Shown one piece after another: positions 13,826 to 21,308 of a stretch of DNA of 21,308 nucleotides. This stretch comes from Lactobacillus delbrueckii (GTDB lineage: Bacteria; Bacillota; Bacilli; Lactobacillales; Lactobacillaceae), in the NCBI GenBank assembly GCA_004556255.1, contig SFHY01000011.1, forward strand, positions 1-21,308. The letters run 5' to 3'. Within the stretch, counting starts at the first letter, position 1. Every line of letters begins with the position of its first letter. The notes beneath the pieces were generated by a model. That model ran no database searches, was not told the DNA's origin, and worked only from the letters and a program-made list of their open reading frames with translations. Made by a program: the position numbers and the translations under genes.

Positions 13826-15121
13826 TTACCTGTCTTTCTTGCATGTTTTCACTTGCTGCAAATACAGCGGCCTTTCCCCTTCTTTACCTGCCTGCTGGTA
13901 GCAGCCTTCAACATAAACCGCTTCTTGTCCAGCAAAGAGGCTGAGGCAGTTACCCCGCAGGGCCAGCGGAATCCCTGCCGCCGCGAAAAGCTTCTTGCTC
14001 TTTGTCCGGCTGCCGTCTTTTAAAAGCAGGCGCTGGCCGCTTGGCAGGCTTCCGGCAGATAATTTCCCGGGAAATGATATTTCTGCCAAAGGACTTTTCT
14101 CTAGCTTTTCCTCACTTAACAGATAACAATTTCCTCTGAAAAAGAAGGGCTGACCAACTTCAATTGCCTCTAAGGGCTTGGGAGCCGGCTGCTTGACTGG
14201 GTAAAGCCAGTAATAGCCCTGGTAAAAGCTGAGGTGGAGCCCCCCTTTTTCCTGGCTTTGCCGGTTGGCTAACAGAATCCGGTCCAGCTGGACTCTTTTA
14301 TTGTACTTTTTTTGGATAAAATTCTCCAGGTAAGCCTTGAAGAGCTCGGTTTCTGCCTGCCCGGCCACTTTAGGAATCCGCCAGCCGCCAAAGAAAAATT
14401 CCGGGTCGGGCAGCTTGCCAGCCGCCTGGGCAAAGTAGTCTTCCTCCGCCGTCATTTCCCGGCTGAAGCGCCAGGCATTTTCCAAAAGGTCCGGACTCTC
14501 CTTTTTCAAAAGTGGAACGACCTCCTGGCGCAGGCGGTTGCGGGCCGTGATGCCCTCAAAGTTGGTCTCGTCTTCGACATATTCCAGCCCCCGCTTTTCC
14601 GCATAAGCCAAAAGGTCAGCCTTGCCAACCGCCAGAAGTGGCCGGACCAGCTTGACCTGCCCCCGCTGGCTGACGAGTTTGAGGCTGTTCATTTCCCGGG
14701 GAATACCTGACCGGACCAGCTTGAGCAGGATGTTTTCCAGCAAGTCGTCCCCGTGGTGGGCCGTCAACAGGTAGTCAGCCTTAACCTGCCGGGCTACTTC
14801 AAACAAGAAGTCATAGCGGTAATCCCGGGCCGCTGCTTCCAGGCCATTTGCCGGGTGAAGGGACTTGGGCCAGACGCTTTCATATAGAGGGAGCTGGTAT
14901 TTATGACAGTAAGCCCGCAGCACCTGGCTCTCTTTTTGGCTGTCAGCCCGCAGCTGGTGGTCTAAGTGGGCCGCGTAGAGCTTAAAGTCGCCTGGCAGGC
15001 GCCGCATTAAATCCAAAAGTGCCATTGAATCCGGGCCGCCGCTGGCCGCGACCAGGAAATTTCCTTCCAAAGGCAGGCCTTCTTCGGCGAAAAAGGCCAA
15101 TAGTCTTTTTTCAATGTCCAT
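13826..15121 (-). CDS. tilS: tRNA(Ile)-lysidine synthetase
   Basis: A 431-residue PP-loop ATPase that converts C34 of tRNA-Ile(CAU) to lysidine, needed to read AUA codons. The N-terminal PP-loop SGGPDS (27-32) is intact, followed by AHLDHQLR and LTAHHGDDLLEN, typical of TilS. The C-terminal part is more divergent, as usual in lactobacilli. The ATG at 15121 is preceded by GGGAG. It follows the S1-domain gene after an intervening hairpin at 15143-15169, and precedes ftsH directly. Confidence 0.95.
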   Translation of the reverse strand: MDIEKRLLAFFAEEGLPLEGNFLVAASGGPDSMALLDLMRRLPGDFKLYAAHLDHQLRADSQKESQVLRAYCHKYQLPLYESVWPKSLHPANGLEAAARDYRYDFLFEVARQVKADYLLTAHHGDDLLENILLKLVRSGIPREMNSLKLVSQRGQVKLVRPLLAVGKADLLAYAEKRGLEYVEDETNFEGITARNRLRQEVVPLLKKESPDLLENAWRFSREMTAEEDYFAQAAGKLPDPEFFFGGWRIPKVAGQAETELFKAYLENFIQKKYNKRVQLDRILLANRQSQEKGGLHLSFYQGYYWLYPVKQPAPKPLEAIEVGQPFFFRGNCYLLSEEKLEKSPLAEISFPGKLSAGSLPSGQRLLLKDGSRTKSKKLFAAAGIPLALRGNCLSLFAGQEAVYVEGCYQQAGKEGERPLYLQQVKTCKKDR

Positions 15122-15142
15122 GCTTTACTCCCTCGTCCATAC

Positions 15143-15169
15143 AAAAAACGGCCCCCTAGGGCCGTTTTT
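15143..15169 (-). terminator. Intrinsic terminator between yabR and tilS
   Basis: AAAAACGGCCC and GGGCCGTTTTT form a perfect 11-bp stem with a 4-nt loop, symmetrical and able to work on either strand. On the minus strand six T residues follow. It is only about 22 nt upstream of the tilS start. Confidence 0.85.
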
Positions 15170-15521
15170 ATTTCAAGGCAGCTTCCAGCTGCTTTATTTC
15201 TGCTCGCGCCTCCTGGTCAACCTGGTTGAGGACCCGGTCAAAGTCGCCGGCCTTCAACTGGCTGAACTGGTTGGCCAGATCGATCAGATCCGGATCGTTG
15301 ACCCGGCGGATGGACAAGTCCAGCCGGCCCTTGCGCAGGTTCTGGACCACCACTCTGACCTGGTCGCCCACCTGCCAGTGCTGGCGCTCTCTTGGCCAGT
15401 CGCTGCCAAAGTCATTGCGGTGAACCAGGCCGCTCTTATGCTTGGGCAGGGTCACGAAGATGCCCAGGTCTGTCACATTGTTGATTACACCGTCAAGGCG
15501 CTGGCCAACTTTGTAGTTCAT
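15168..15521 (-). CDS. yabR: S1 RNA-binding domain protein (YabR/general stress protein 13 type)
   Basis: A 117-residue protein with one S1 domain at about 4-75: VGQRLDGVINNVTDLGIFVTL, GLVHRNDFG, and VGDQVRVVVQNLRKGRLDLSIRR. A charged helical tail follows. S1 domains bind single-stranded RNA; the cellular role of this small family is not well defined. Its ATG overlaps the divIC stop codon by one base (TGATG), so the two are translationally coupled. A terminator follows. Confidence 0.85.
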   Translation of the reverse strand: MNYKVGQRLDGVINNVTDLGIFVTLPKHKSGLVHRNDFGSDWPRERQHWQVGDQVRVVVQNLRKGRLDLSIRRVNDPDLIDLANQFSQLKAGDFDRVLNQVDQEARAEIKQLEAALK

Positions 15522-15904
15522 CAGTTATCGCTCTTTTCCTTGATGTTGTAGACCCGCTCGCCGTCTTTCGTGTACTTGTATTTGTAGCGGATCACCTTAG
15601 CCACGTAGTCGCTGTCCTTCATATCGTCGCGCTCGTTGGTCAGCTTTTCCTTGTTCTTCTTGATCTTGGTCAAGGTTGCCTGATTCTGGCTGACCTGATT
15701 CTGGATCTTGGCCGTCCGGGCCTTGGTCATGGCCAGCTGGAAGCCTAAGACGGCAAAGACCAGCAGGATCAAGGCTACGATCCGGTTGCGCCGGACCCGG
15801 TGCACTTCTCTGAACTTGATTTGCCGCTTCTTCAAACGGCGGACATCCTGGTCCGGCCGCAGCGGCGTTACGTTTTGCTGATTTCCTCTGTTGTTCCCCA
15901 TCAC
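15521..15904 (-). CDS. divIC: Septum formation initiator DivIC (FtsB-like)
   Basis: A 127-residue bitopic membrane protein of the divisome. The N-terminal cytoplasmic part is basic, one membrane segment lies at about 43-59 (RIVALILLVFAVLGFQLAM), and an extracellular coiled coil rich in Gln, Asn and Lys spans about 64-95. The C-terminal DYVAKVIRYKYKYTKDGERVYNIK is typical of the DivIC/FtsB family. It pairs with FtsL and DivIB. The start is GTG at 15904 or ATG at 15901, and the Shine-Dalgarno is weak. It follows rqcP and has its own promoter at 15939-15967. Confidence 0.92.
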   Translation of the reverse strand: MMGNNRGNQQNVTPLRPDQDVRRLKKRQIKFREVHRVRRNRIVALILLVFAVLGFQLAMTKARTAKIQNQVSQNQATLTKIKKNKEKLTNERDDMKDSDYVAKVIRYKYKYTKDGERVYNIKEKSDN

Positions 15905-15938
15905 TGTCTACCCTATCTTAAAATCATATAACAGATTT

Positions 15939-15967
15939 AGTATATCAGCTTTGGTGAAAAAAGTCAT
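15939..15967 (-). promoter_or_regulatory. Promoter of divIC-yabR
   Basis: On the minus strand, ATGACT (15967-15962), a 17-nt spacer and TATACT (15944-15939). The -35 box overlaps the rqcP stop codon. Confidence 0.6.
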
Positions 15968-16209
15968 TAGTCGACTAATTCGTATAAGTCCCCGGCTTCC
16001 GCCTTTTTGGTCGTTTCCCGTAAGTCCAGGACCCGGGCCTTAATTACCCTGGTCCCGTAAGCGACAGCGATCACATCGCCGACAACTACGTTGTAGCTGG
16101 ATTTGACGGTCTTGCCGTTCACGCTTACCCGGCCCTGGTCAGCCATTTCCTTGGCCACCGTTCTCCGCTTAACCAGGCGGGAAATTTTCAAAAACTTGTC
16201 GATTCTCAT
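15967..16209 (-). CDS. rqcP: S4-domain protein RqcP (YlmH/Hsp15-like)
   Basis: An 80-residue protein made almost entirely of an S4 RNA-binding domain: MRIDKFLKISRLVKRRTVAKEMADQGRVSVNGK. In Bacillus subtilis this family (YabO/RqcP) acts in ribosome-associated quality control, binding stalled 50S subunits with RqcH during alanine tailing. The ATG at 16209 has GGAG upstream. It lies about 68 nt downstream of mfd and just upstream of the divIC promoter. The name rests on length, domain and gene order. Confidence 0.9.
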   Translation of the reverse strand: MRIDKFLKISRLVKRRTVAKEMADQGRVSVNGKTVKSSYNVVVGDVIAVAYGTRVIKARVLDLRETTKKAEAGDLYELVD

Positions 16210-16277
16210 GCTTGTCTCCTGTCTGTTAATTTTTGCTTTTTTAGCTTTTTCTGTTTTAACTTTTTGCTCTTAAAAAA

Positions 16278-19200
16278 TTACCGCTGGATGATATTCGCCG
16301 CGTCCTTGGCAAAAGTGCCCAGTTCCGCGAACATGGCCCGCCGGGTCAGCTTGTCTGGCAAAAGCAGGGTAACCACCAGGCGTTTTTGGGCGCCAAGGGC
16401 GATCCGGGCCTTCCAGGAAACGTGTTCCAGGGCCTTGAAGATGTTCGGCCCTTCCATTTCCCGGCTGCCGGAATCGCTGAAAATGACCCGGATCTGCTTC
16501 TTATCCTTGACCAGGGTCAAAATCTGGGCCAAGTCGCAGCTGGCCTTCAAGCTGGCCACGTTGAGCAGGTTCTCAACAGCTGCCGGATAGTCGCCAAAAC
16601 GGTCCAGGAGCTCGTCTTCGATCTCTTCCCGGTCCTGCAGGCTGCCGATCCCCTTGATCTTCTTGTAAAATTCGATCTTCTGCTCCTGGTCGGCGATGTA
16701 TTCTTCTGGAATATAGGCTTCCAGGCCCAGGTCGACCTCGGCATTGCTCTTTTTAACTGGCTTCTTCCCCTGCCGCTCCTTGATGGCGTCAGCCAGCATC
16801 TGGGAGTAGAGGTCGTAGCCGACGCTGTCGATAAAGCCGTGCTGCTGGGCCCCCAGCATGTTGCCAGCCCCGCGGATGGACAAGTCCCGCATGGCGATCT
16901 TGAAGCCTGCCCCCAGCTCGGTAAAGTCCCGGATGGCGTCCAGCCGCTTTTCCCCCACTTCCGTCAGCACCTTGTTTGGCTGGTAGAGGAAGTAGGAATA
17001 GGCCAGGCGGGCTGACCGGCCGATCCGGCCCCGCAATTGGTAGAGCTGGCTGAGGCCGTAGTGGTCGGCATCTTCAATGATCATGGTGTTGACATTAGGC
17101 ATGTCGATCCCGGTTTCAATGATGGTCGTGGTGACCAAAATGTCGAATTCCCGGTCCAAAAAGCGGCTCAAGATGTCTTCCAATTGGTTTTCGCTCATTT
17201 GCCCATGGGCATAGGCGATCCGGGCCTCTGGCAAAAGCTGCTCCAAGCGGGCGACCGTTTCCTCAATATCCCCGACCCGGTTGTGCAGGTAAAAAACCTG
17301 GCCGCCCCGCTGCATTTCCCTTTGGCAGGCCTCCTTGACCGTGCCTGGCAACTGTTCCAGGACATAAGTCTGGATTGGATACCGGTTTTGCGGCGGCGTT
17401 TCCATGACTGACAGGTCTCTGATCCCGATCATGGACATGTGCAGAGTCCGCGGGATCGGAGTGGCCGTCAGGGTCAAAACGTCAATATTGGTCTTCAGTT
17501 GCTTGAGCTTTTCCTTATGGGCTACCCCAAAACGCTGCTCTTCGTCGATAATGAGCAGGCCCAGGTCCTTGAACTGGACGTCCTTGGACAAAATCCGGTG
17601 GGTGCCGACTACCAAGTCAATACTGCCGTCTTTTAGGCCGGCCACGATCTTCTTGCTTTCAGCCTGTCCCTGGAAGCGGGAGAGGCTGGCAATTTCCACT
17701 GGGAAGCCCTTAAAACGGTCCTTGATGGTCTGGTAGTGCTGCTGGGCCAGGATGGTCGTCGGTACCAGGAAGGCGACCTGCTTGCCGTCACAGATGGCTT
17801 TAAAGGCTGCCCGCATGGCCACTTCGGTTTTCCCGAAGCCGACATCCCCGACCAAAAGCCGGTCCATCGGCTTGGCCTTTTCCATGTCAGCCTTGATTTC
17901 GCTGCTGGCCCGCAATTGGTCAGGGGTTGGCTCATAAGGAAAGGCAGCTTCAAAGGCAGCCTGGTCAGATCCATCCGGGGAAAAGGCAAAGCCCTTCTCC
18001 GCCTCTCTTTTTGCGTACAGGTCGATCAAGTCATCAGCGATGTCCTCGACTCTGGCGGCAACCCGCTTCTTGGTCTTGGCCCACTCGCTGCCGCCCAGCT
18101 TGTTGACATGGGGCTGCTTGCCTTCTGAAGCCACGTACTTTTGCACCAGGCTCAATTGGTCAGCCGGGACAAAAAGCTGGTCACCCTTTTGGTAGGTGAT
18201 GGTGATATAGTCCCGCTTTTTTCCGTCGGTCTCCAGGGTCTGGATGCCTTCAAAACGGCCGATACCATGGTTAACGTGGACTACATAGTCGCCAGGCTTC
18301 AGTTCCGTGTAGCTGCGCAGGCGCTGGGCGTTTTCCAGGGTCTTGATCCGCTTCTTCGGCCGCTTGCTTTGGTTAAAAAGTTCCTTTTCCGTCAGGTAGA
18401 CCAGGTCGCTGTCGGGCAGGACAAAGCCGCTGGCATAGCCGCCGATAACCAGTTGGGCCCGGCCTTCTTTTAAGCCGTCTGCTTCTGCCAAAGGCAGGTA
18501 GATGTCATAGTCATGGCAGCTCCGGTTGAATTCTTCCGCCTGCCGGCGGCTGGACAGCTGCAAGACCACGGTCTGCCCCTTTTTGGCATAAGAGTCCAGC
18601 TCAGTTTTCAAAAGCTCCATCTGGCTGAAAAACTGCTGCGGCTCCCGGCTGTCCCAGGCCAAATGCTGGCCAAAACGGAGCCGGCCCATAGAGTGGGCCA
18701 TCAGACTGACATAGAGGCGGTGGTGACTGTCTGCCTTTAGCACCGTGTCAAAATCCAGGCGCAGCTTCTGCCGGCTGGTCATCATCTTGCTGGCGATCTG
18801 GCTGGCCAGGTAGTCATCGTTGATGGCGTCCATATTCTTGACGCTTTCGGCGATCAGCTGCCAATCATTGAACAAAAGCAAGCCTTTAGCCGGCAGGTAG
18901 TCCAGCAGACTGAAAGACTCAGGCAAAAGGTAGTCCAGGTAGCGGTCATAGTCATCTGGCAATTGCCCGTTAGCTAAGGCCTCTTGGGCGATTTCCAGGC
19001 TGGCGGCTGCTTCCTTTGGCAGGTCGCCAGCCAGTTCCCGGCCCGCCCGGTCCAAGTCCTCTGCCGTAAAGACGTGGTCGCTGGCCGCTGGCACGGTCAC
19101 TTCCGGCAATTCCTCCAGGCTGCGCTGGCTGGTCAGGTCAAAAGTCTTGATCGTGTCGATTTCGTCGCCGAAAAATTCCAGGCGCAGGGGGCTTTCCCGG

Positions 19201-19754
19201 TCCAAAGGATAAAGGTCGACGATGTCCCCCCGCATGGCGAACTCGCCCGGCTTGACGACCAGGTTTTCCCGGTGGTAGCCGGCCTGGTTCAGCCACTGGG
19301 CTAAATCGGGCAGGGCAATTTCATCCCCAACTGCAAAATGCTTCTGTCCCTTTTCAAACAGGGCCGGGTCACTTAACGGATACTGCAGGCCCTGCGGGGT
19401 CGCGATCACGACGCCAGGCCGGCCGCTTAAGAGCAGGTTCAAGCACTGAATCCGGCTGCTGAGTTCATCCGGTGAACTGACCGCCGTTTGCGTGGCCAGG
19501 TTCCCGTCCAGAGCAAAAAGCTCCAAGTCATCATCGGCCAAAAGCCGGCTCAAGTCGTTGTAGCGCTCCTGGGCCTTGTATTCATTCTCTTCGATCAAGA
19601 GCAGGGGCTGGCCCACCTGGGCTAAATAAGCCTGGATGAGAACAGCAAAAGCGCCCCGTTCGACTCCTGTAAGCAGGGAGTTCTTGATCCGGGACGTTTT
19701 CGCGATAAAAGCAGTCACTGCTTGATCTTTTTTCAAAAAATCAATTACTTGCAT
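16278..19754 (-). CDS. mfd: Transcription-repair coupling factor Mfd
   Basis: A 1158-residue translocase that removes RNA polymerase stalled at DNA damage and recruits UvrA. The order of domains is complete: an N-terminal UvrB-like region, an RNA-polymerase-interacting domain around residue 485-545 (KPGDYVVHVNHGIGRFEGI), a RecG-like SF2 helicase with Walker A GDVGFGKTE at about 635-643 and DEEQRFG, the motif VTTTIIETGIDMPN, QLRGRIGRS, and the C-terminal TRCF domain. Length is typical (about 1150-1180). The ATG at 19754 has no good Shine-Dalgarno, and pth ends only 16 nt upstream, so translation may be coupled to pth. Confidence 0.97.
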   Translation of the reverse strand: MQVIDFLKKDQAVTAFIAKTSRIKNSLLTGVERGAFAVLIQAYLAQVGQPLLLIEENEYKAQERYNDLSRLLADDDLELFALDGNLATQTAVSSPDELSSRIQCLNLLLSGRPGVVIATPQGLQYPLSDPALFEKGQKHFAVGDEIALPDLAQWLNQAGYHRENLVVKPGEFAMRGDIVDLYPLDRESPLRLEFFGDEIDTIKTFDLTSQRSLEELPEVTVPAASDHVFTAEDLDRAGRELAGDLPKEAAASLEIAQEALANGQLPDDYDRYLDYLLPESFSLLDYLPAKGLLLFNDWQLIAESVKNMDAINDDYLASQIASKMMTSRQKLRLDFDTVLKADSHHRLYVSLMAHSMGRLRFGQHLAWDSREPQQFFSQMELLKTELDSYAKKGQTVVLQLSSRRQAEEFNRSCHDYDIYLPLAEADGLKEGRAQLVIGGYASGFVLPDSDLVYLTEKELFNQSKRPKKRIKTLENAQRLRSYTELKPGDYVVHVNHGIGRFEGIQTLETDGKKRDYITITYQKGDQLFVPADQLSLVQKYVASEGKQPHVNKLGGSEWAKTKKRVAARVEDIADDLIDLYAKREAEKGFAFSPDGSDQAAFEAAFPYEPTPDQLRASSEIKADMEKAKPMDRLLVGDVGFGKTEVAMRAAFKAICDGKQVAFLVPTTILAQQHYQTIKDRFKGFPVEIASLSRFQGQAESKKIVAGLKDGSIDLVVGTHRILSKDVQFKDLGLLIIDEEQRFGVAHKEKLKQLKTNIDVLTLTATPIPRTLHMSMIGIRDLSVMETPPQNRYPIQTYVLEQLPGTVKEACQREMQRGGQVFYLHNRVGDIEETVARLEQLLPEARIAYAHGQMSENQLEDILSRFLDREFDILVTTTIIETGIDMPNVNTMIIEDADHYGLSQLYQLRGRIGRSARLAYSYFLYQPNKVLTEVGEKRLDAIRDFTELGAGFKIAMRDLSIRGAGNMLGAQQHGFIDSVGYDLYSQMLADAIKERQGKKPVKKSNAEVDLGLEAYIPEEYIADQEQKIEFYKKIKGIGSLQDREEIEDELLDRFGDYPAAVENLLNVASLKASCDLAQILTLVKDKKQIRVIFSDSGSREMEGPNIFKALEHVSWKARIALGAQKRLVVTLLLPDKLTRRAMFAELGTFAKDAANIIQR

Positions 19755-19770
19755 GTTCGTGTGCTTGTCT

Positions 19771-20328
19771 TTAATTGTAACGGTTCATTAAGTACTGGGC
19801 GTCTTTGCCAGCGATAAAGTCGTCAATGATCTGGTCAACCTTGGCAAAGCTGGCTTCCAGCTCCTTTTGCTGGTCGGGATTAAACGGAGTCAGGACCCAG
19901 GAAACCACGCTCTGCTTGTCCGGGTGCCGGATGCCAATCTTCAGGCGGTTGAATTTCTCAGTCCCCAGGCAGGCAATGATGCTCTTGATCCCGTTGTGGC
20001 CGCCCGACTTGCCGCCGGCCCGGATCCGCAACTTGGCGATTGGCATGTCCATGTCGTCGTGGATAACCAGGATGTCGCTGGGGTCGATCTTGAAGAATTT
20101 GGCCGCCGCGCCCACGGCTCTGCCGGATTCGTTCATGTAGGTCTGCGGCTCCATGAAGATCACGTCCTCGCCCGCCACTTTCTCCTTGGCGTAGAGGGCC
20201 GTGAACTTGTCGCGGTCCAGGCGCAGGCCCTTTTCAGCTAAATAGTGGTCCAGGGCCATGAAGCCGGTATTGTGCTTGGTTTTTTCATATTTAAGGCCAG
20301 GATTGCCCAAAGCAACGATTAATTTCAT
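19771..20328 (-). CDS. pth: Peptidyl-tRNA hydrolase
   Basis: A 185-residue enzyme that releases peptides from prematurely dropped peptidyl-tRNA. The family start MKLIVALGNPGLKYEKTKHNTGF contains Asn9 and the catalytic His19; the active-site Asp lies in IHDDMD at about 90-94, and GGHNGIKS follows at 109-116. The ATG at 20328 is preferred over a start five codons upstream because AGGAG (20336-20340) has 7-nt spacing to it. It is the first gene of a pth-mfd-rqcP series and is divergent from the CBS-domain gene. Confidence 0.97.
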   Translation of the reverse strand: MKLIVALGNPGLKYEKTKHNTGFMALDHYLAEKGLRLDRDKFTALYAKEKVAGEDVIFMEPQTYMNESGRAVGAAAKFFKIDPSDILVIHDDMDMPIAKLRIRAGGKSGGHNGIKSIIACLGTEKFNRLKIGIRHPDKQSVVSWVLTPFNPDQQKELEASFAKVDQIIDDFIAGKDAQYLMNRYN

Positions 20329-20359
20329 CAAAAGTCTCCTCACTTGCTGTATCTTAATA

Positions 20360-20368
20360 ATTTTAGCA
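20360..20368 (-). promoter_or_regulatory. Extended -10 promoter of pth-mfd
   Basis: On the minus strand, TGCTAAAAT (TGn plus TAAAAT), about 30 nt upstream of the pth start. The -35 region is not close to consensus. Confidence 0.5.
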
Positions 20369-20430
20369 CAACTGGCAAAAATCTTACGCTTTCCTGTCTT
20401 TTAAGCCAACTTTAATTTCTATTTCCTGCA

Positions 20431-20439
20431 TGCTATAAT
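20431..20439 (+). promoter_or_regulatory. Extended -10 promoter of the CBS-domain gene
   Basis: TGCTATAAT gives a perfect -10 hexamer with the TGn extension. The -35 region (TTTAAT, about 17 nt upstream) is weak. It drives a leader of about 50 nt. Confidence 0.75.
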
Positions 20440-20462
20440 GTGAAAGTATGAGATAAGAAAAC

Positions 20463-20476
20463 ATTTACATGTAAAT
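20463..20476 (+). promoter_or_regulatory. Perfect 14-nt palindrome in the 5' UTR, candidate operator
   Basis: ATTTACATGTAAAT reads the same on both strands. It lies 23 nt after the -10 box and just before the GGAGG of the CBS-domain gene. Such a position fits a repressor binding site that blocks elongation or initiation. The protein that binds is unknown. Confidence 0.45.
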
Positions 20477-20497
20477 CCACATAACGGAGGTTCTCCT

Positions 20498-21196
20498 ATG
20501 TTAATCAAATCACTGGTCATCAAGAAAGACTACCTGACGACTGTCAACGAACACGCTACCCTGGAAGAAGCCCTGAAGGTACTGGAAAGCTCCGGCTACC
20601 GCTGCGTGCCAATCCTGGATGACAGCGGCAAGATCTTCCGCGGCAACATCTACAAGATGCACATTTACCGCCACAAGTCCCAAGGCGGGGACATGAGCTT
20701 GCCGGTAACCTACCTCTTGAAGAACGCCACCAAGACCATCAAGATCAACGCGCCTTTCTTCCAAGTCTTCTTTACCATCAAGGACTTGCCTTACATTGCT
20801 GTTTTGGACACTGACAACACCTTCTACGGCATCTTGACCCACGCCCGCCTGCTGGACATGCTGTCCTCAGCCTGGAACGTCAAGACCGGGGCTTACGTCT
20901 TGACTGTCTTGTCAACCAACGACAGCGGCAACTTGACCAAGATGACCAAGATCATCGCCAAGTTCGTCAACCTGGCCGGGGCCATGACTCTGGACGCGCC
21001 AGCCAGCGAATTTGACGGCAAGTACGTCCGCCGGACCCTCTTCACCCTGCCGCAAGGGACCACGGAAACTGAACTGAAGGCCATCTGCAAGAAGCTCAAG
21101 GCCAAGGGCTTCCCAGTCGTTGCCGTTGAAGACCTGGCTGCCGGCATGAACATCATGAGCGAAGAAAAGCCAGGCGTCTTCTTGAACGAAGAATAA
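20498..21196 (+). CDS. CBS-pair protein, likely a c-di-AMP or nucleotide sensor
   Basis: A 232-residue soluble protein. Two CBS repeats occupy about 5-60 (VNEHATLEEALKVLESSGYRCVPILDDSG) and 70-125 (LPYIAVLDTDNTFYGILTHARLLDML). An ACT-like C-terminal region follows at about 130-210 (YVLTVLSTNDSGNLTKMTKIIAKF). CBS pairs bind adenosine nucleotides. CBS plus ACT-type proteins of Bacillota such as Listeria CbpA bind cyclic di-AMP. That function is inferred here from domain layout only. The ATG at 20498 has GGAGG with 7-nt spacing. It stands alone, divergent from pth, with a palindrome in its leader and an IS-like end just downstream. Confidence 0.85.
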   Translation: MLIKSLVIKKDYLTTVNEHATLEEALKVLESSGYRCVPILDDSGKIFRGNIYKMHIYRHKSQGGDMSLPVTYLLKNATKTIKINAPFFQVFFTIKDLPYIAVLDTDNTFYGILTHARLLDMLSSAWNVKTGAYVLTVLSTNDSGNLTKMTKIIAKFVNLAGAMTLDAPASEFDGKYVRRTLFTLPQGTTETELKAICKKLKAKGFPVVAVEDLAAGMNIMSEEKPGVFLNEE

Positions 21197-21214
21197 GCAG
21201 AAGCAGATTAAAAA

Positions 21215-21308
21215 GGCTCTTTGTCAAATCTTACTGATGCTTGTCAAGGAGTTTTATATGATTTTGATAAAGGCACTAAACAGAACTTGTCTGTTTGGTG
21301 CCTTTTTT
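21215..21308. mobile_element. Probable terminal end of an ISL3-family insertion sequence (cut by window)
   Basis: The sequence beginning GGCTCTTTGTCAAATCTTAC resembles, from memory, terminal inverted repeats of ISL3-family elements in lactobacilli. It starts 18 nt after the CBS gene stop, in otherwise unremarkable sequence. A hairpin that could shield a transposase gene from outside transcription follows at 21269-21308. The second end and the transposase are outside the window, so this cannot be confirmed here. Confidence 0.4.
21269..21308 (+). terminator. Intrinsic terminator at the right edge
   Basis: AAAGGCACTAAACAGA (21269-21284) pairs with TCTGTTTGGTGCCTTT (21290-21305) over 16 bp with one U-G wobble and a 5-nt loop, followed by T to the window end. 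It is the first terminator after the CBS-domain gene, though it may belong to the IS-like element. Confidence 0.85.

Noticed and set aside
16386..17015. 209-codon plus-strand open frame opposite mfd
   Set aside because: It mirrors the conserved Mfd C-terminal region; such antisense frames are expected in this base composition.

Overview
The window looks like chromosomal DNA of a Lactobacillaceae species, most likely Lactobacillus delbrueckii or a close relative. The reasons are GC-rich third codon positions in the genes against AT-rich intergenic gaps, strong GGAGG ribosome binding sites, occasional TTG/GTG starts, T-box control, and the lactobacillar housekeeping order pth-mfd-rqcP-divIC-yabR-tilS-ftsH-hslO ... 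dusB-lysS. Species assignment is inference from these features. Almost everything is on the minus strand; only a lipoprotein gene at the left and a CBS-domain gene at the right are on the plus strand.

Left part (1-4500): a truncated tRNA-Gly(GCC), a lone plus-strand lipoprotein gene, then a minus-strand O-acetylhomoserine sulfhydrylase gene (metY-like) with an unusually elaborate leader of about 400 nt. Reading in the minus direction, the leader has a consensus promoter, a 35-codon ORF with six Met codons in 13 positions, an intrinsic terminator that can be replaced by an antiterminator formed with codons 30-33 of that ORF, a second 31-codon ORF with Cys codons at positions 2, 27 and 30, and an 11-bp stem between the end of that second ORF and the metY Shine-Dalgarno sequence. 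This is the most striking feature of the window: it looks like stacked transcriptional and translational attenuation of a methionine-biosynthesis gene. Upstream lie a similar promoter driving a candidate ~100-nt RNA, and a two-gene operon encoding a small membrane protein and a membrane diguanylate cyclase (GGDEF).

Middle part (4500-10600): dusB-lysS operon, then an oppA-like peptide-binding lipoprotein gene and pepT tripeptidase gene in a tight operon. That operon is controlled by a T-box leader with one Stem I but two complete antiterminator/terminator modules in series. The probable specifier is AUG (Met), and both T-box motifs carry UGGU, matching an A73 discriminator. Thus two separate Met-linked RNA switches appear to control synthesis (metY) and salvage from peptides (oppA-pepT) within 10 kb.

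Right part (10600-21308): hslO, ftsH, tilS, an S1-domain protein, divIC, rqcP, mfd and pth form a long minus-strand housekeeping cluster with several internal terminators. The hpt gene that usually lies between tilS and ftsH is absent. A divergent CBS/ACT-type gene, with a perfect 14-nt palindrome in its 5' UTR, is followed by what looks like the end of an ISL3-family insertion sequence running off the window. No CRISPR array, rRNA or prophage was seen.
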